DNA from: Tanytarsus gracilentus
Taxonomy: Eukaryota > Arthropoda > Insecta > Diptera > Chironomidae
Assembly (NCBI GenBank): GCA_038502055.1
Contig: JAXRKN010000037.1
Location: 2,356,001-2,420,000, forward strand
DNA length: 64,000 nucleotides
Reading direction: 5' to 3'
Positions 11,890 through 25,800 of the stretch are shown here, piece by piece; position 1 is the first letter of the stretch, and every line of letters begins with the position of its first letter. The position numbers were made by a program, and so were the translations under genes. The notes beneath the pieces were generated by a model, which saw nothing but the letters and a program-made list of their open reading frames with translations, was not told the origin of the DNA and did not search any database.

Positions 11890-14800
11890 TCATTCAATTT
11901 CAGATTTCACTTTTTGGGCCATCAAAAGATTTATTGGGATTTTTCGTGTGATAATTTCCTGATCTGAATTTTCCTTTTGTATTGCAAACGGTATCGTTAT
12001 TGACTGCATTCCATCTGAGGACTAAATTTGTGTATTTAATTTTTTTTAAATCAATAAATTTTGACTCACCATCATCCACGGTAACTTTAAGTTGTCCACT
12101 TTGTATCCAGCTCTGGAGAAGATTTTGAGGCAACGATGAAAGACTTTCGAGCAAAAGCTTTTGATTGTCTAAAATTTTCTCGCTAATTCTCTGCGTGTTA
12201 TTTTGCATATTTTGCTGCTGATGTTGTTGTTGTTGTTGCTGATGATGTAATTGCTGTTGATGGAGAAGCTGCTTAGTTTCCTCTTCCATAATTAATCTTT
12301 GGGCGGCCGCGGCAACAGGATGAGGCGATTGAGACTGCATCAGTTTATGATTATTTTGCGGCATTAAAAAATTCTCATCATTTTCCGACTCGGAATCGTC
12401 TGTCGATGTAATGTCATCCTGAAATGGCAGCTAATAATTTAGAATAGAGTTTTAGAAAAGAGTTTTGAACGTGCATATATAGAAAGGTTGAGATGGGAGA
12501 TATATGATGACAATAATTATTTTTGACAATTAAACATTTTCCATTCCCTGAATTTAAATAAATAAAATATAAAATGCAAAATGCAATTGCTACCAACAGC
12601 CCATCACCGCACATTTCCTCGCTGCACATTATTGAATTTTATGAGACCATTTTTCGCCTTATATTCTTCCTCTTCAATGTGCAATATAAATTTTTTATCA
12701 TGTGCTACCGTTCAAATTGTCAATTGCAGAAACCGCAATCTGTTTATGGGCATCGTGGACGAGTGCAACAACATTTTTTTATTCGTGGCTTTGAGAAAAC
12801 TTTTTTCATCACTTAAGGATGCCTTGAAGTAAATTCGAGGAAGAAAAAATTGAGATATATCGACGGTGAGACATGCAGTCTCGTAAATAATGATCTTTAT
12901 GAGTCTTTAAGTGAGGAGAAAAGATTTAAAGTATTTTTTTAATTTTTTCACTTCCAGGAAAAGTTAAATCATTTTTATGAGTGAAATTTTTGTGAAAAAA
13001 TTTTATCCGTTAAATTTAAATTTTGGAAAATCATGAAAAGTTCATGAAACTTACAAATAAAATCATCATTGAACTCTTAAAATCTCTCAATTTCAAATCA
13101 CCCCTAATTTCTTTAATAATCCATTGTGATCGTGAATGTCGTGAAGATTTAATTAAAAGCCGCCAACTTAATTAAAGTGCAATCACACACAAAAAGTGTC
13201 AAAAGCCAGCCGCCGAAGGACAAATGAGAGAAAGAACTAAATTTGCATATAAAAGCATCGCGGAAAAAAAATTGACAATAATAAAAATTCTATAATTATG
13301 CGATTCTTATTATGCATTTCCAATTGTCTCATTGTTCTTGGGTGACTTTTATTCTTTCTGCGGCACATATGCGATTGTACCTTTTTTTTCATTCATTGAT
13401 TCTAGCCATTTTAAGCACTTTTATCGCACAAACGATAATTTTTTATTCAGATTCTTTTTTTTGCTGTGCCATGCATAGAATTTTTCGCCACATATGTGCG
13501 CAGCTCATGAGAGAGAACGAACTTTATGTGAGATGAATTTTCATTGCAGTTTTTTTTATGTACGATTGCATCGAGAGACAAAATGTCACCAAGCGATGGG
13601 AAAAAGTTCTGAACTGCGTTCGCGGGCAAATGTCTTGATTTCTCGATGTCTATTTTTAGAGCTCTCGATGATAAATCTCAAGCGTAAGTAAAAACTCTTA
13701 AACTTATGGACATGGCTTGAATGTGCTTCTTTAACAAATGTGCGTTATTGATCTTCTTTCCAAGTTTGTACACGGCATCAGTTTCTCATTTCTTCTTCTT
13801 ACTTTTGTTGCTTTTTCTTTGCCACAATGAACTCTCGCCGTTTACCTTTTGCGGCGATTTCTGATTGGTTAAGAAATTGTTATTGAATCAGCGAAAAAAA
13901 ATGTATTTTAGAGAGATAAAAGTTTTATGTGAGATTCGTGGGGGGAATTTTAAGAAGATTGTATAAAAAATTATTTTATTTTCTTCAAGGAATATTTTTT
14001 TGTGTTAAATAATTTTAAATTTTTGATTTAAAAAATGGAGAGTAAAAAATTATTTTATAAAAGTTTTTAATAAAATTTAGCGACGGCAATCTTTCATTCG
14101 ATCTTCAATAAATTTTTTAACTTCTTTTAAAAAGCTTCTTCTCAATCTCTCATTTCAAGAAAGCTTTTTCAACTCTCTCACTCTCTCAATTTTTTCTTAA
14201 AAATTTTTCCTCCTCCTATTCGTTCGCAATCCAAGCACACGAGCAGTTTTTTCCACTCTCTCGTTGATTCAGTTGATTTTCTGATTTCGTTTTGTTTGGT
14301 TTCTCAATACATTTCGATCTTTGATAGTTTTTTTAGTTCGCGATCGATTTGCCGAAGGAGGAATAAAAAAATTTAAAATCTTAAATTAATTTGTCATTTT
14401 TTAGACATTGCGAATTCTGATCATTTTCGATAAGATCTTTGACACTGCGTGAGTAGAATTATTGAAAATATTTATCTGGGTGGTAGAAAGTGCCTTAGAA
14501 GCAACAGGTGTCAATGATCAAAAAAGCTGGTAAGCATAAAATAATTTTTTTTCTAATCAATTATGTGCAAAAAAAGAAGAAAGCCAAAAAATTCTTCTGC
14601 ATTGTGGAGCGCATGAAAAAAAAATCTTCTTCAATCGAAATTCAATTTAAAAACAATTGAATTTGTAATGAAATTCTCAACAACGTACTCGCTCTTGCTC
14701 TCGCGTGTGTGCAATGCTGTGCGCGACCACATGTTGGATTTTCCACCAAATTTTCGCACTCTCAGTGCATTTTTCACACGGAATCTCACACAATTGGCGC

Positions 14801-17800
14801 ATTTTATCGCTAAACTACGGCATGAATGTTAAAATTTGCCACCAAATGCATAAATTAGCGCGCAAATCCGACGAGTTAATTCCACCTGCGCAGCATCAAC
14901 TTCATCGCTATATTGAATAAATTTATTTTCTCTCTCTTCTTTCCTCACATACATTCGAGAGAATTTTTTTAAAGAGATACATGCTGCGGTTCATGTTATG
15001 TTTTGGGCTCTGATCAAATCGCTCTCTCTCTCTCTCGCTCGCTTTTGTTGTGAACGATCGATTATTGTTATTGAGAATTTTCTTCTTCTTTTACGCTTCT
15101 CGGATGCACACACAGTAGCACACAATTGTCTTATTGTTACGCAATTTCTTATATACTGTTTTTCCTCTGTCCTTAATTGCATTTTATTCTTTTGTTCAAT
15201 TTTTTTCTTCTTTTTATTATTGTTACAGGTTGCATTGAAAGTTATATGGTGTATGTGCTTTTGAATGAGGATTAAAGATTATATTTTTTTTTGTGGCCAG
15301 AAAGCAAGAGAAGTTTTTAGCATCGCGAGGAGGTAAAATTTATGAGCATCACTTGGACTGTGAGACGACACGTGATTATAAAAAATTAAAAATCCATGAA
15401 AAGTTTTTTAAAAAATATTGTTAAAAAAATCAATAAATTACTTGATAAATTTTTATAATCCCTTGACGACACTCAGTCAAAATTTTCATGGTGAAAAAAA
15501 GATTGAAACCAGCCACAAGAAATCACAAGTGATGTCATCAGTTGTAACCCAACCGATGCTAATTTCTCTTCACAAAAAAAATATATATAAGACTTAATCC
15601 CACGCCACGCTGTAGCGCCAAGCTCTAAAAAAGTGAGGTCAGGCATCAGCCAGTCAGTCAACCAGCTGAATATATCCCCCTTCGAAAAAAAACATCATCG
15701 CATTGTAAACAAATAAAAAAGAATAAAATTTATTGCATCTTTTTGTTTCGCTTGTGTTTTTCTCTCTCGCGGCTCTCGCGTGTCGCTGCTTAGTCGCTAA
15801 ACTACCCACTTTGTCGATTCATAACCCATTAAGAAATTGAGCCCACACCCCCGCTTTACCATTGGCAACAATTCTATGCGCTCAACGATGAAAAGAATTC
15901 TCTTGTGAATTTTTAATTATTTCTTCCGAAGATCATCTCCGAGGAGAGCGAAAAAGACGATTAGCAAATTGGCAATTAATTTGACCACTTCTGGAAAGGC
16001 CAGCAGGTTTTATCGTCGCAAACAATCATCGTCAGCGTCACATAGAATGAATGAGTGCCTGTGGTGATGATGTGGGGGTGTAGGAGGAATTGTTAATTAT
16101 TGAACACACACACAAAATTTTTAATTTATTCACAATAAGTCGGAAATACAAACGAAAAATTCAAATCACGAAAAAAAGCTTTTTCAATCTCGATAACTGC
16201 TTAATTTATTCTTGGTATTCCGCGCGGCGCAGTTAATTATTAATTTTTTGTAACATTTTCCCCATTAACAATTCAGAACTTCCTAATTTGTAACATTTGC
16301 GCGAGAGTTCCTTTATGTTAGCAATTCAAAGTGTGTCATTTTAAATAATTATCAATTCCGTCAGTTTCGTATAGAAAAAAAATCGAGAGAGAGAAAGAAT
16401 ATAATGACAATAATTGCATTTTACTTTTTTAAAGCAGTCTCTCGAGCTCTTTTTGGATAATTGAAAAATAAAGAAGAATATTGAGAAATTAAAATCAATT
16501 GTTATACATTGTTGTTGACTTCTTCCTCTTCACTCTTTATTACTCTGCTGCTGTTGCGTTTTTTTGGTGGTTTTCTCTTTATTTTCTGAATAATGAATAA
16601 CAATATACATCGAGTGGATTTAATGATGATTCATTTCTTGAGGTTTTTTCTCGCTTTTAACTTTTTGAACTATCACTCTGTGTTTTGTTTAATGCCGCGT
16701 GAAGTGAAAAGAGCAAAGGAGGTCTTTTATTATTTGTAAATTTTTATATTTTTGTAATCATTAAAAAATAATAAAAAAATTTAAAATTTAAAAAACATTT
16801 TTAATTTCATTTTCAGTTCTTTAAAATAAGCTTTTACTTTTCAACCACCTAAAAGCTTTCTTCCTCTCTCTTTTTTCACCCATCGACACCTTTTTTACTC
16901 CACAAAGCGATCATCTCAAAAAGCTCTCTCTTATATTTTTCTTCTTTTATTTTCATCATCGTCATATAAATATTTATATTTTTTGACTTTCAGAGTTTCA
17001 CTAATTTAAAATTATTATTTGTCCTCCTTTTCTTCTCCCAAATAAAGGACATTGGATTAATTAAAAATAAAATACGTATTTAATGCGACTAAGAGTGTTA
17101 AGTTGGAGGGAATAAGTAGAAAATTCGATGTCGATTTTGAGGTGACAATATAACTCGTTTGTAGCCTCCACAATGCATTTTCTCGTCATTTTTTGCACTT
17201 GATTACTTTTATTTTAAACCTTTTTTTGTTACAACATACTTTTTGGATTGAAAAATATCATCCAAAAATTGCCTAATTGTGATGATCTTCGTACTTTTCT
17301 AATTATATTTTTTTCAATCATTAATAAATTATTTTTACGACTTAAAGATTAAATGACACATTTTCAAAGTATTTTTTACAAGTCACGCGTGGACACAAAG
17401 CAAAGTTTAATTGACAAACTTTTTATTTAACTCATTATGTCCAGCACATGACTGCAGTCTACATGCTAAAAAAATCATTTCTAAAAGTTGCACACATAAC
17501 AACATCTAAAGCAATTTACAGAACAATATTAAGCTTACAATAAATTCAACAATTATCAATTGTCACACATTTAGTTAAATAAATTAATGCCACAAAAAAA
17601 ATAGTTGCTTAAAACACATCAACTGAGGAATGCACACAATAAGTGATTTGCGATTTTGTCTTTTTATCTCGATTAATGAATTTCTGTGATATAAGGAGTT
17701 ATGGAGTGGATCATAAGGCACATTCGTATCACAATGCGTTAGTAAAGAAAACAACAACAAAATATTTATCGATGCGACTGCGTTTGACCTGCCACGGAAG

Positions 17801-20800
17801 CTGCTGCCGCTGTCGCCAGACTGTGATAATTTTGCGTCGATGCATTTTGCAAATTTTGATTCTCATAAAAGCTCTGCTGAGGAAAATGGGGTGTTGGAAA
17901 GTGATGCTGAGGTGGTGAGAAATGAGGGGAAAAGTGATGTGTGGATTGAGGCGAATGATGGGAAAAATGCTGCGCATGTGGCAGATTGTATAAGTGACTG
18001 GTATTTTGAGGTAAATTTTGATGTGAATTAAAAATTAATTGCCTTACTTTCTCCTTATCGCCTGGATTTTCTCCGATGTCAGAGACACTATAGTTGAGCT
18101 CAGTTTCCTCGAACCCCGTTGCCGACATGCGTTGATCGGCCGTTGCAATGGGAATATCGGGTGAATTTAAGCACGTTTGAATTAGCGTTTTTCCAGCTTC
18201 CGATGTGATCATTGGTTGAAGTTTGCGAGTTGCAAAAGTGTAAACATGACCAGTTTCCGATGCTACCAGCAACATAACTTGTGTACCGGTCAGCGTTGAG
18301 AGCTCGTAAGCCTGCAAAAGAGAGAGAGAGATATTTTATTAAAATGTGGTAGGTTGTTAGATGTTAAAGCTAAGTGCCGAAAGTCTAATTTATGAGCAGT
18401 TTTATTCAATAAAGATTATCATTTTGATTCGCGTGGATAGAGCAAAATGCACCATGGGTTATGTGAGAAAAAAGTGTGACTCATTGCCAACACCAACTCG
18501 ACAATTTTACTTTTTCAAAGAGTGAGAGAGTGAGAGAGACTATGGAATAAATTTAAAATCAAGATTCGCCGCATAAATTGAAGCTTTTTTTCTGTTCGCA
18601 GTTTTTTACTTTTCTCGTCTTGCAGACAAACATGAAGTGGAGCATTTATGAATGTGATGCTACTTGACAGACATCACATAAAAGTTCATCGAACTCGATC
18701 GATTTTCTCACGAGAGAAATATTTAATTTAATATTTTGGCACATAAATGGATGTTAATGATGAGAATTTGTGGTGCTTCATCGTGGGTCCGCTTTCGGTC
18801 GAGAGTAGAGAAATAGCCAAGCATAATTATGATTTATGCGTACGGCGATCAGTTCAATGGGCCATTTAATAAATTTCCAATTATTTACACACCATCTAAA
18901 TCCATCATTTCCAATTTACATGTGTGAGAGATTTCTTTCTAGATCATCCGAAAATTTCAAATTAATCCATTTCACAATTTAAGCTCATACGCTTTTGAGA
19001 TAATGGTGAAGAAGAGTCAAATATGGACAATAGATTGCATGATAATAAATCACATGCTCACAATCGATCGGTCTCGGGTCATATATTGGACGGTAATGTA
19101 AAATTTTCTTTTCCCATCTATTTCAATAATTTTTCTCGAATCTAAAAGCGATAAATATACATTTACCTTAAAATTATTCAAATGCAAACCATAAACCATA
19201 CTCAAATCACCGCCATAAATTTCATTGACTCTTCAGAAGAGCTTTTACTCTACAACAGCCAACATGTCATCGGTGTACGTGGGGGTAATAAAATTGTTCG
19301 TTGACAAAAAGAAATGCACGCACCTCAAACAAAATTTTCGGGCTATCAATAAAACATTATCGCTATGTGTGCTTTTTGTGGCTCGTGTAATAATCAAAAT
19401 TGGGATGAGAGAGGGTGGCAGTGACAATGACCAATAGTTGAGGTGTGGAAAATATCTTATTTAATTTGAAATATTCCCCTTGAAAAAGTTTCATGATCAT
19501 TCGTGTCCTCACTTACAATATCATCATGTTAAAATCTATCACATGGTGTGTCTCAAAAAATGATCCGCAATCTTCTTCTCTTTTTTTGCGGCTTTACTTC
19601 TTTCATTAATGAATGAATAGAGCTCGTCGTGAATTAAAAAAATATATTTAAAATGTTATTTTTTAAGACTCAATTCCAGCTGGTTTTACAAAAAAAAATG
19701 CCTGTGACACCCACACCGCGATTATGGACGATTCGCTGTTTATTTCTTTGTCTGCTTAACGCAATCGCATTGCGGCTTATTTTTTTACTTCTTCACTTCG
19801 GAAATGAGAAAAAAAGAAGTTTCATTCATGAGCCATCGAATAGCTGGCGTTTTGGTTTTCATTCATGAAATTTGAATCCCAACCTCCTCAAAAATGAAAA
19901 AAAAAATAAAGAGCTCAGCGATGCTGAAGGTACATTGAAATATATGCAAAATGTGGAAATCAATTTTTATCATTGATATTATAATTTGAATATGAAGAGA
20001 GACGGAGTGAACAAAAAGTAAGCCGATGGCAAAGCGTTTAACAGAAATTGACCATTTGGCGCCAAATAAAATGAAAAACAAATTTATATTTGCTTTACAT
20101 ATTATTTTTTATTGTTGATCGCCATGCCGTGCCTTCGTCACGGTGCGAGAGAAAAAATTGTATTAAATCAATTACAAATTGTGAGGGACACACTTTGTCA
20201 AGCGGGGGTGTGACGTGTTATCAAGGAGTGATAATTTGATTACTTTTTAAATTATTTTTGACTAAAATAAACTTTAATTTGAATTCCGCTCGTCATGATC
20301 AGAAGCACTATTCAACTTGATTGATCGAGTCATAAAATTTCATAAGCTTTTTGATGAAAGCGGTACACAAATTTGGCTCAAGTAATTTATGGCTCTCGGA
20401 GGTTTAATATGTTGACATTTTGTCAGCTGATTTCGTTCATCCGAAAAAAAAAGTTACTCACGACAAATTACACGCGCTCGACACTACCAAAAACAATCGT
20501 TTCATTCATTCTAAAAATGGAACTTTTTTCCTCTCAATTCTCTATTTTTCTGTATGAAAGAAATCTGTTCCAGCTGATGAAGTGTCTGTCGCACTCCACT
20601 CACATGATCCCATTTTTTTATTCACACAAAAGCGCTTGTCAAAAAAAGAGTCTGTCGCTTGCATTCAATGAGTCGAACACACAATGTGTGTGCCTTGGAG
20701 ATCAACCGCAAAAAAAAGAAATGAAAATGTTTGCCTTTTCAACGTGACGCGACCATCTCGTCGTCGTCGACTTCTCACTTGTTGAAGAATGGAGTAAGAG

Positions 20801-22706
20801 CTATCATATATCAAGAGGGATTGCTTACAACATTAAAACGTACTTAGCTCCAACCATTGAAGTGCGTTTGGGAGGTTTTTTTTTCGGAGATACAAAGAAA
20901 GACTTTTTTTTCACGAAAACTAAAGCTTTAAATTTCAGCGAATAAATCCACAGGCACACGTATTGTATATGAAGTTTGAGTATCCACCTACTATCAATGT
21001 GAATATGACGTGTGTATTTTTTTAATGAAAAAAATCATCACAAACGAAACCTCGGAAATATTTAAACATTTCTAAATTTGGTAATAGTGAGTGAGAGAGA
21101 GAACTTTGCCGAATGCAATAAGCGCAATCAATCACGATATGAATGAAACTTTTAAAAATTTAATTATAATGAATTACATTCGAACAAAATACTTTAAATT
21201 TCTCTCATCCTCATGGGAAGCAGAAACTTCTCTGGAATTGCTCCATTTCCATTCCCACCCATAGACTGAGAGACCTATAGGGAATTCACCTACCACATTG
21301 CAATTTTTATCTTTCTCACACGTTTTCATCGGAATTCCCATTCTTTCAATTATCTAATGTGATTCAACAGGTTTTTCCTGCCCGTCTCTCACGAGATCAA
21401 CAATGCGCAAAAGTGAAAAGTGTAGCATCGATCGATAACCGAAAGTCCCTCGTCACGAGAGAGAGAAAAATGCCAATGATCTACTAATGAGCTCAACAAT
21501 TTCCGCATTATAAGGAAAATGAAGCAAAAGTCTTTTTTAAAACTACAACGAGATGGAAGAAGAACTCGAAATGAGAGAAAATTTTCCTGCTTTCCTAAGC
21601 GAAAATAAACACGAAATGTGTGTGAAAATCTTACTTCATAATGTTACCGTGTAGTGAAAAATATTGCTAAATTTAGAATGTTTTCCCACTGCCTTAATGT
21701 GTACTGCCGGCAGTCTATATGGCATAAAAAGATATTCATAAAATAAAATGATGAAAAGATGCAGAAATTAAAGGAAAATTATTTTACTGTAAAGGGACAC
21801 AATATTTGGAAATTCATACAAGTTTAAAAAAATTGATTGTCTATCAATAAAAATTAAAACCTTTATAAAATCGACATTCAAATTATTTTTCAGTTGAACC
21901 CCAAATTTCAGTTAAATTTTCTCTCTTGTAATCTCGCGACCACCTGTAGTAAAAGTCTTCTTGACATGTCGTCAAAGCTTTTCTTCCTTACAATCGATGC
22001 CACTTGCCACAGTCGATTTTCACGCATTTCTAATTTTAATTATTTTTTACTCTCTTTAAGCATCGCGAGATCTTTTCAAGTCGAAAATTGTAATTTACAT
22101 ATATGCGAAAAGTTACTTCCTTATTTTATTGGCAACTGTTCGAAAGTAAAGAGTGTAAGTAATAAGAAGACTCACCTTCTTCATGATGCCCGTTTTTCGC
22201 TTGGAAAATGTCGTGTATCGTCTTAATTTATTATCGATATATTCCATTTTAATCTTTACACGTCCTTTGGTTTTCTTGCCATTCGATAAAATCGGTTTGC
22301 TGTTGTTATTGTTGGCACCTGATTTCGGCTGTTGAGGTGTTGCCGCTACTGTAGATGATCCCGTCGAGGTTGATATGCTAGCCGCTGAATATGCATCATT
22401 TGAAAAGCCATCATACGAAGTTGTTTGTGTCTGATGAATTGCTTGCTCTTCTACCATCTTTTTGTCGTACTTTTTATCACGTTCACTATCATTTTTGTCA
22501 TAATTTGAATGATGACGCTTCAAATAGTTTTTATTATTAGTCGACAGGTTGTCAGCCGTAGCAGCGGCGGCTGCATAAAATTGTTGATTTGACAACTGAC
22601 GTTGAGGAAAATTTTGAGGGTGAAAAAGTTCCGTGGGATTCTGTTGGAGATAACTATTCAGGTATCGCGACGGTGTCGAGGGTGAATTTTCACGCGGAGG
22701 TTCCAT
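11890..22706 (-). CDS. bs: Serum response factor copy A (blistered orthologue), MADS-box transcription factor
   Basis: Spliced form: 22706-22176, 18311-18048, 12418-12070, 12014-11890; phases 0, 0, 1; 422 residues. The Asn/Gln/Ser-rich N-terminus leads to the SRF MADS box (KKTKGRVKIKMEYIDNKLRR, then YTTFSKRKTGIMKK), split by a 3.9 kb intron before AYELSTLTGTQVMLLVASET, and the SAM region to ETELNYSV. The distal exons encode an acidic block, a poly-Gln stretch and LLQSWIQSGQLKVTVDDDG with ITIPF, matching from memory the C-terminus of Drosophila blistered (IQSGHLQV ... VTIPL). SRF binds CArG boxes as a dimer; in flies it controls tracheal terminal branching and intervein fate. Reading through the donor at 18047 instead gives a His/Ser/Pro-rich tail ending at 17766 (358 residues). 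Start chosen at the first ATG (MEPPREN). Confidence 0.93.
12419..17765. other. Large 3' intron of SRF-A
   Basis: AT-rich intron (with respect to the spliced form it begins at 18047) containing CT/GA microsatellites near 14.9-15.1 kb and A/T runs. Short open frames on both strands show no family motif. I see no nested gene. Confidence 0.6.
17766..18047 (-). CDS. bs: Alternative C-terminal coding extension of SRF-A (donor read-through)
   Basis: The open frame continues in phase beyond the GTAAGG donor at 18047-18042 for 93 codons and then stops. It encodes VRQ, HLYNLPHAQHFSHHSPQ and SPHFSPPQHHF. The corresponding part of SRF-B shares the pattern KVRQ ... SHLY-LPH--QH-S--SPQ-H-SP-YSPP, so the extension behaves like protein rather than intron. 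It is probably an alternative 3' end that replaces the canonical SRF C-terminus. Confidence 0.75.
   Translation of the reverse strand, partial: VRQLIFNSHQNLPQNTSHLYNLPHAQHFSHHSPQSTHHFSPHFSPPQHHFPTPHFPQQSFYENQNLQNASTQNYHSLATAAAASVAGQTQSHR
18312..22175. other. MADS-box intron of SRF-A
   Basis: A 3.9 kb intron inside the MADS box, flanked by AAG|GTGAG and TTTTGCAG|GCT. Nothing recognisable lies inside apart from GAGA-type and A/T-rich simple sequence. Confidence 0.7.
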
Positions 22707-22806
22707 TTTTCCGATGCACAACCGATCACCTTTCAAATGCTACTACTGTGCTCCACTTGTTGTATTTCTCTCTTTTTTCTTCTTCAAAATCTTCTTAATC
22801 TGATCC
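22707..22806 (-). other. Probable 5' UTR exon start of SRF-A
   Basis: On the minus strand TGTCTACAG at about 22815-22807 looks like a splice acceptor 100 bases before the ATG. SRF-B has an acceptor in the corresponding place, so both genes probably have an upstream non-coding exon, which I could not locate. Confidence 0.45.
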
Positions 22807-22815
22807 CTGTAGACA

Positions 22816-25800
22816 TTAAAATGTGTGTAATTTTAGAAATGTTTTTCCTTTTCTCTCTTTTCGCTTTTCTTTTCTTCAAAACTTAAACTCTCGAAGCGGT
22901 GCGGCGACGGCCAAAAGTCGGTGAAGTTTTTTCTTATTTTTATTTTATTTTGGTCACTTTTTTCGTCTTGAAATGATTTTCCTCTTTTTCAAGCATGACA
23001 CATTCCTCTAAATGAGACACACTTAATTTATCCTCGTCTTCGACGGCCCCCGCGCTTTTTGGTGCGTATGAAATTATTATTTTTTTGTTTTAAGCTGATT
23101 TGAGTTATGGTTAAAAGTTCGGCAATGATTTTTCTTTCTAAAATTTTCAGTTTTTCATTTTGTTTTGAAAAAAACACACCATGTACAATTTTTCACCGAA
23201 AAAAAATCCACATTCAGCGATTTTTTTCTATTTTTAAACATTAAATTTTTCACTTATATGTGAAAAATCTTTTTCCACCACTTTGACTGCTGCTGCTGTG
23301 TGTAGATTATAATTTTTTCCTCAAATAGATTTTTTTTCTTCAAATTTTCACATCACCACCGGAAAACATTTTTTCATCTTTATTATTTTTCGCTCGAGCT
23401 GTGTATTTATTGCACTTGTTGCTTAATTACTCCTCCTCTCGATTATCTTGTTTAAAAAATTTATATATTTTTTTGAATTAAAGATTTAACCTCGAACTCT
23501 TCGCTCCAAATTAGATGAAAAATCAATCAATTAATGTGTCGTAGTCGTGCTCTAATTGGGGGGAAGCTCTCTCGCATCACTCGTGCTATTGTCGTCTCGA
23601 GAAAATTACACTCGAAAACTCGCTTTAAAACAGCTGAGCAATTATCTCTCCTTATATTACTAAACACGAGATATATTTTTGTGTATGGCTTGATGTATTA
23701 AGTTGTTTCTTATTTTTTTTTATAAAGAATTAACTGAAATTTTTCCTCCTAAGCCGCTCTTGTAGATTTCTTATAAAATTATAGAGCGCACCAGTTCGAT
23801 CGCAACGTGAGTGTGTTTTTCGTTGTTGCGTATTGAAATGTAGAAAAAATACAAAAAATTTTTCATTCTGCGATATTTTTACGGTTCTGTGCTGTGTGTG
23901 CTTTTTCTCTTCTCTCGCGCGCGCTGTTGTTGTCTCGATCTCTCGCTTACTCTCACGACAACGGAAAAAAGCTCTCGGCATTGGTCAGTGACAACTAACC
24001 TCATGCTTCTTCTTCTTCTTCCTCTCTCCCTTATATATATTTTTTATAAAAAAAATTTTTCAATCGTGCTCAAACTTCTTTTATTTTTTTTATATTTCTC
24101 CAATTAGATTGCCTTTTAATTAACAAATTGTTTCGTCTTGTTACTCAATAGAATTACACGATAGTCATTAGTTCAAAAACAGAATTTCTATATGGTACAC
24201 ATGATGTGAACACAATGGAGAAATTGTGTACCTCTATAGCGATGATCAATATCGAAAATTGAATCACGTAACAATCAATCAGTGACACTAATTGTTACTG
24301 ATCCCAATTACAACCAACCATCGAGCGAGCGAGAGAGACAAAACGGTGCTTGCAATTTGGTCATTTTATGTTTGCTTAAACATTCCAATAAAATGCACTC
24401 GACAATTTTATTATGATATATGAGAAAATCATAAAAGGAAATAAATTTTTTTTTGAGTTATTTGAAGATTTTTTCTTAATTCTTTCTTTTTATATTTTTT
24501 TAAATAAGAAAATAATTTAAAGATTTCATTTTGTAAATGAAGTTTATATTTTCCAACACGTCGAACAACAAATTTATTCTTAAGCGCCATAAAATCATTT
24601 AACAGATGAAAATGAGTTTCGCTTTTTTAAAAAGGCAGATAATTTTTCATAAATATCCAATAATCTTCAGTTTTAATAACCGACAACGATCAATAAACTT
24701 CACTCATGCCATTTCTTCCCACCCCATAAACTCAATCAATCGCCACAGTGATTTTGCATACAAAAGGAAAATAGCATTTAATAATTTTCAGTGATGATGG
24801 CAACAAGTGCTAATGTGACATGGAAAAAGAAGAGCGGAAAATTTTTTCGGGAGTTTTAAAAATACATCGACGGCGCCTCGGCAATTCATAATTTTCTCAT
24901 TTTATTTTTCATCTCCTTTTGTTTCACAGCACAATTTTGTGCGATGATGGATAAATATTTAAATTGCATATAAATTACGCAATGTTCGTTTAAGTCGAGC
25001 AATTATTAGAGTATGCAAAGTAATAAAATTTTCCGAAACAGAAAAGTTTGGTTTTTTTTTTTTTTTTTTTTTTTTTTGGATGTAAGTTAAAATGTGGTTT
25101 TTTTTTGGGCGGGAAAAAATTTTGGGTTGGGGGTGTGTGTGTGTAAGCAATAGGTCTAATGTTGTTGAATAAAACTAAGGAGATTTGAATATCATAAAAA
25201 AATACGAAATGGTGACTCGTTAATGGATCTTTACAAAATGAACAAGAATTTTCTAATGAAGAAGATTTTTTGTCGATTCTTAATTAAATTTAAATTTTGT
25301 CAAACGAAATAGTAAAAAATTATATTAAGTTGAATTTTTTTATTAAAAGCTTTAATCTCAAAAAATTGTCGCAATCAGCCACTCGAAATTACACGAAGAT
25401 TATTTCATAATTTACTGCGTGGTTAACTTCATGTAAACACATATTAATGCGGATTAAATAAGGAAAATTAAATAAACAGAGAATTGAGATGACTAACTGA
25501 TGCACTGAGAGCGCTAGACTTGTAAATTATAAAAATAATATACACAGACATTGGATGACGAAAAAGTGTGCTGCTCACTTCGGTTTCGTTGTGACTAAGC
25601 ACATCTATCTTTTGAAAATTGAGTATTTACATGAAAATGATGTCATATTCGGATGAACGAGAGAGATCTTGCAAACAAGTTGAATGAACATTAAATGCGC
25701 ATTCACGTGAATTCATTCATGAACCACATTTGCATAAGAGTGCGATAGGTGCAATTTGAGAGATGATGATGAAAAGCCAGAAATTATGATCGACACCCGC

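Noticed and set aside
12021..12069. Continuous minus-strand reading of exon 3 of SRF-A into SESKFIDLKKIKYT and beyond
   Set aside because: The GTGAGT donor and TCCTCAG acceptor remove this stretch and restore the SRF C-terminus DDDGMQSITIPF, which matches the Drosophila protein far better.
14998..15264. Hydrophobic open frame that could suggest a membrane protein
   Set aside because: Derived from CT microsatellite and T-rich intron sequence; no orthologue-like features.
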